A DNA stretch of 61,872 nucleotides, from assembly GCA_024642565.1 (NCBI GenBank), contig JAHEAV010000018.1, positions 1 to 61,872 on the forward strand. The letters run 5' to 3'. The position numbers and the translations under genes were made by a program. The stretch is from Erythrobacter sp. (GTDB lineage Bacteria; Pseudomonadota; Alphaproteobacteria; Sphingomonadales; Sphingomonadaceae). Below, piece after piece: positions 60,182-61,872 of this stretch; position 1 is the stretch's first letter; every line of letters begins with the position of its first letter. The notes under the pieces are model-generated. The model searched no databases. It saw only the letters and a list, made by a program, of their open reading frames with translations, and was not told where the DNA came from.

Positions 60182-61189
60182 ATGAATGACACAACAACTC
60201 CAGATCACAAACGTCCGCGTGTTACCAAGAGCAGCGTGCTCGACCGGGCGCTTGTGCTGGAAATGGTGCGGGTTACCGAAGCCGCCGCCATTGCGGCGTC
60301 CAAGCTTATCGGCAGGGGTGACGAAAAGGCGGCCGATGCCGCCGCGGTTGAGGCGATGCGCCGCGCATTTGATGATCTGGAGATCGACGGCACAGTGGTG
60401 ATCGGGGAAGGCGAGCGCGACGAAGCGCCGATGCTGTATATCGGGGAAAAGGTCGGCGGCGCTCCGGGGCGGGGTCCGAAGATCGACATCGCGCTGGACC
60501 CGCTGGAAGGGACCACCATCACGGCCAAGGCAGGCCCCAATTCGCTCGCGGTTCTGGCAGCGGCGGAAGAAGGCTGCCTGCTGAATGCACCGGATACCTA
60601 CATGGAAAAAATTGCCGTTGGGCCCGGATACGCTGAAGGCATCATTGATCTTGCCAAGAGCCCGAGCGAAAATGTTTGCGCTGTTGCAGCGGCGAAGGGA
60701 GTTTCTCCGGCGGATATCGTCGTCTGCGTACTTGATCGGCCGCGCCACGCCGCATTGATCGCCGAACTGCGCGGGCTGGGCTGCGGCATCTACCTCATCC
60801 CCGATGGTGATGTTGCGGGCGTGATCGCGGTGACTGACGAAGACACCACGATCGATCTCTATATGGGAACGGGCGGTGCACCCGAAGGTGTGCTCGCGGC
60901 TGCGGCGCTGCGCTGTGTCGGCGGACAGTTCAACGGACGGCTGGTTTTCCGCAATGATGACGAGAAGGCGCGGGCCCGCAAATGGGGAATCGTCGATCTC
61001 GACCGAATCTACAAATTGGACGATCTGGCCAAGGGTGACTGCATCTTTGCGGCAACAGGTGTAACCAGCGGCTCGCTGCTTGAAGGGGTCAAGCGGTTCC
61101 GTGGAGGCCGGATGACTACGGAAAGCGTAGTGATGCGGGCCAGTTCGGGCACCGTGCGCTGGATCAAGGGCGAACACCGGATGGATTGA
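60182..61189 (+). CDS. glpX: fructose-1,6-bisphosphatase class II
   Basis: GlpX removes a phosphate from fructose-1,6-bisphosphate in gluconeogenesis, using Mn2+. The 335-residue protein has [20 protein letters not shown], then [20 protein letters not shown] and [20 protein letters not shown] (the metal and substrate motif DPLEGT), [13 protein letters not shown] and a C-terminal [12 protein letters not shown]. It is typical in length. It is followed 106 bases later by prs, in the same direction. Confidence 0.96.
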   Translation: MNDTTTPDHKRPRVTKSSVLDRALVLEMVRVTEAAAIAASKLIGRGDEKAADAAAVEAMRRAFDDLEIDGTVVIGEGERDEAPMLYIGEKVGGAPGRGPKIDIALDPLEGTTITAKAGPNSLAVLAAAEEGCLLNAPDTYMEKIAVGPGYAEGIIDLAKSPSENVCAVAAAKGVSPADIVVCVLDRPRHAALIAELRGLGCGIYLIPDGDVAGVIAVTDEDTTIDLYMGTGGAPEGVLAAAALRCVGGQFNGRLVFRNDDEKARARKWGIVDLDRIYKLDDLAKGDCIFAATGVTSGSLLEGVKRFRGGRMTTESVVMRASSGTVRWIKGEHRMD

Positions 61190-61295
61190 TCCCGGTTGCC
61201 TTGTGCGGCCGCTTTCAACAGCTGAAGGCCGCGTCAGGTTGCAATTGGCGGACGCGGGGCTAATCCGGCTCCACCACAGAGCAAGGGAAGTTTCG

Positions 61296-61872
61296 ATGAA
61301 AATCATGGCCGGCAATTCGAACCTGCCACTGGCACGGGCGATCGCGGCCTATCTCGAAATGCCGCTCACCGATGCGAGCGTACGGCGTTTCGCCGATGAA
61401 GAGATTTTCATCGAAATTCACGAAAATGTGCGCGGCGAAGACGTGTTTATTGTCCAGTCGACCAGCTTTCCCGCCAATGACAATCTGATGGAATTGTTGA
61501 TCGGGATCGATGCGCTGCGCCGTGCATCTGCGCGCAGGATCACCGCGGTCGTTCCTTATTTCGGCTATGCGCGGCAGGACCGCAAGCCGGGGCCGCGAAC
61601 GCCGATTTCCGCCAAGTTGGTGGCCAATCTGATAACCGAAGCCGGGGCGGACCGGGTGCTCTCGGTCGACCTGCACGCCGGGCAGATCCAGGGTTTCTTC
61701 GATATTCCGACAGACAATCTCTATGCTGCGCCGGTGATGGCTGCCGACATTCAGGCACGTTATGGCGATCAGGATCTGATGGTGGTTTCGCCCGATGTCG
61801 GCGGTGTTGTTCGCGCCCGCGCGCTGGCCAAACGGCTCGACAATGCGCCTCTCGCAATCGTCGACAAGCGCC
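61296..61872 (+). CDS. prs: ribose-phosphate pyrophosphokinase (3' end cut by window)
   Basis: Prs makes PRPP, the donor used by the purine, adenine salvage and other enzymes also encoded in this window (apt, for example). The 192 codons present start [20 protein letters not shown] and include the catalytic blocks [39 protein letters not shown] and [20 protein letters not shown]. The remaining C-terminal part lies outside. The start follows AGGGAAG. Confidence 0.95.
   Translation, partial: MKIMAGNSNLPLARAIAAYLEMPLTDASVRRFADEEIFIEIHENVRGEDVFIVQSTSFPANDNLMELLIGIDALRRASARRITAVVPYFGYARQDRKPGPRTPISAKLVANLITEAGADRVLSVDLHAGQIQGFFDIPTDNLYAAPVMAADIQARYGDQDLMVVSPDVGGVVRARALAKRLDNAPLAIVDKR

Noticed and set aside
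60176-61315. A 379-codon minus-strand frame opposite glpX
   Set aside because: Antisense to glpX and lacks any family-like sequence.

Overview
The window looks like a piece of the core chromosome of an alphaproteobacterium of the order Sphingomonadales, most like the Erythrobacteraceae (Erythrobacter/Altererythrobacter group). The reasons are high GC with strong G/C third-position bias, the CtrA-inhibitor SciP, the division-site ATPase MipZ, a DUF3035 lipoprotein behind lspA, a sphingomonad-style TonB-dependent receptor, and several small exported proteins that resemble sphingomonad families. The family-level placement is an inference from sequence style, not from a search. No prophage, transposase, integrase, CRISPR array or obvious island was seen.

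Layout. 1-2.4 kb: mnmA (minus, cut by the window start), a small ORF coupled to sciP, and a GlsB/YeaQ-type membrane protein. 2.5-9.1 kb: RND efflux adaptor and permease, DUF445 protein, GNAT acetyltransferase. 9.1-12.2 kb (minus): etfA, etfB, sucC. 12.3-15.4 kb: inositol-phosphatase-family enzyme, OmpA-type lipoprotein, CorC-type CBS membrane protein. 15.5-23.2 kb: a tightly packed minus-strand operon, small ORF-gpmA-purE-purK-folA-ribF-ileS-lspA-DUF3035, with most junctions overlapping by 1-4 bases. 23.3 kb: tRNA-Thr(GGT). 23.5-31.4 kb: acyl-CoA dehydrogenase, two bacterial PH-domain membrane proteins, a divergent pair of exported proteins (one with a duplicated domain, one with a PliG-like domain), small GNAT, threonine-aldolase-like enzyme, EamA transporter, SDR epimerase.

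31.5-41.3 kb: pepN-pgeF, the cytochrome bc1 operon petABC, apt, and a Na+/H+ antiporter coupled to an OmpA-like lipoprotein. 41.3-44.9 kb (minus): sulfate activation operon cysD-cysNC-cysQ. 45.1 kb: tRNA-Gly(TCC). 45.3-49.1 kb (minus): TonB-dependent receptor and panC. 49.2-54.2 kb: mipZ, a DnaJ-domain protein, phosphomannomutase/phosphoglucomutase, and a Lhr-like DEXH helicase. 54.3-56.9 kb (minus): tonB-exbB-exbD-exbD, which would energise receptors such as the one at 45-48 kb. 57.2-61.9 kb: exported hypothetical protein, hom (homoserine dehydrogenase) behind a structured leader, exported hypothetical protein, glpX, and prs cut by the window end.

The genes are mostly housekeeping: respiration (bc1, ETF, SucC), nucleotide and cofactor synthesis, sulfate assimilation, envelope energisation and cell-cycle control. 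I did not find a clear new multi-gene system. The most unusual points are a PliG-like lysozyme-inhibitor domain fused to a second domain next to a divergent duplicated-domain exported protein, an RND permease with an extra membrane insertion, a mutually exclusive hairpin leader before hom, 10-bp phased repeats upstream of the TonB receptor, and several palindromic operator candidates.
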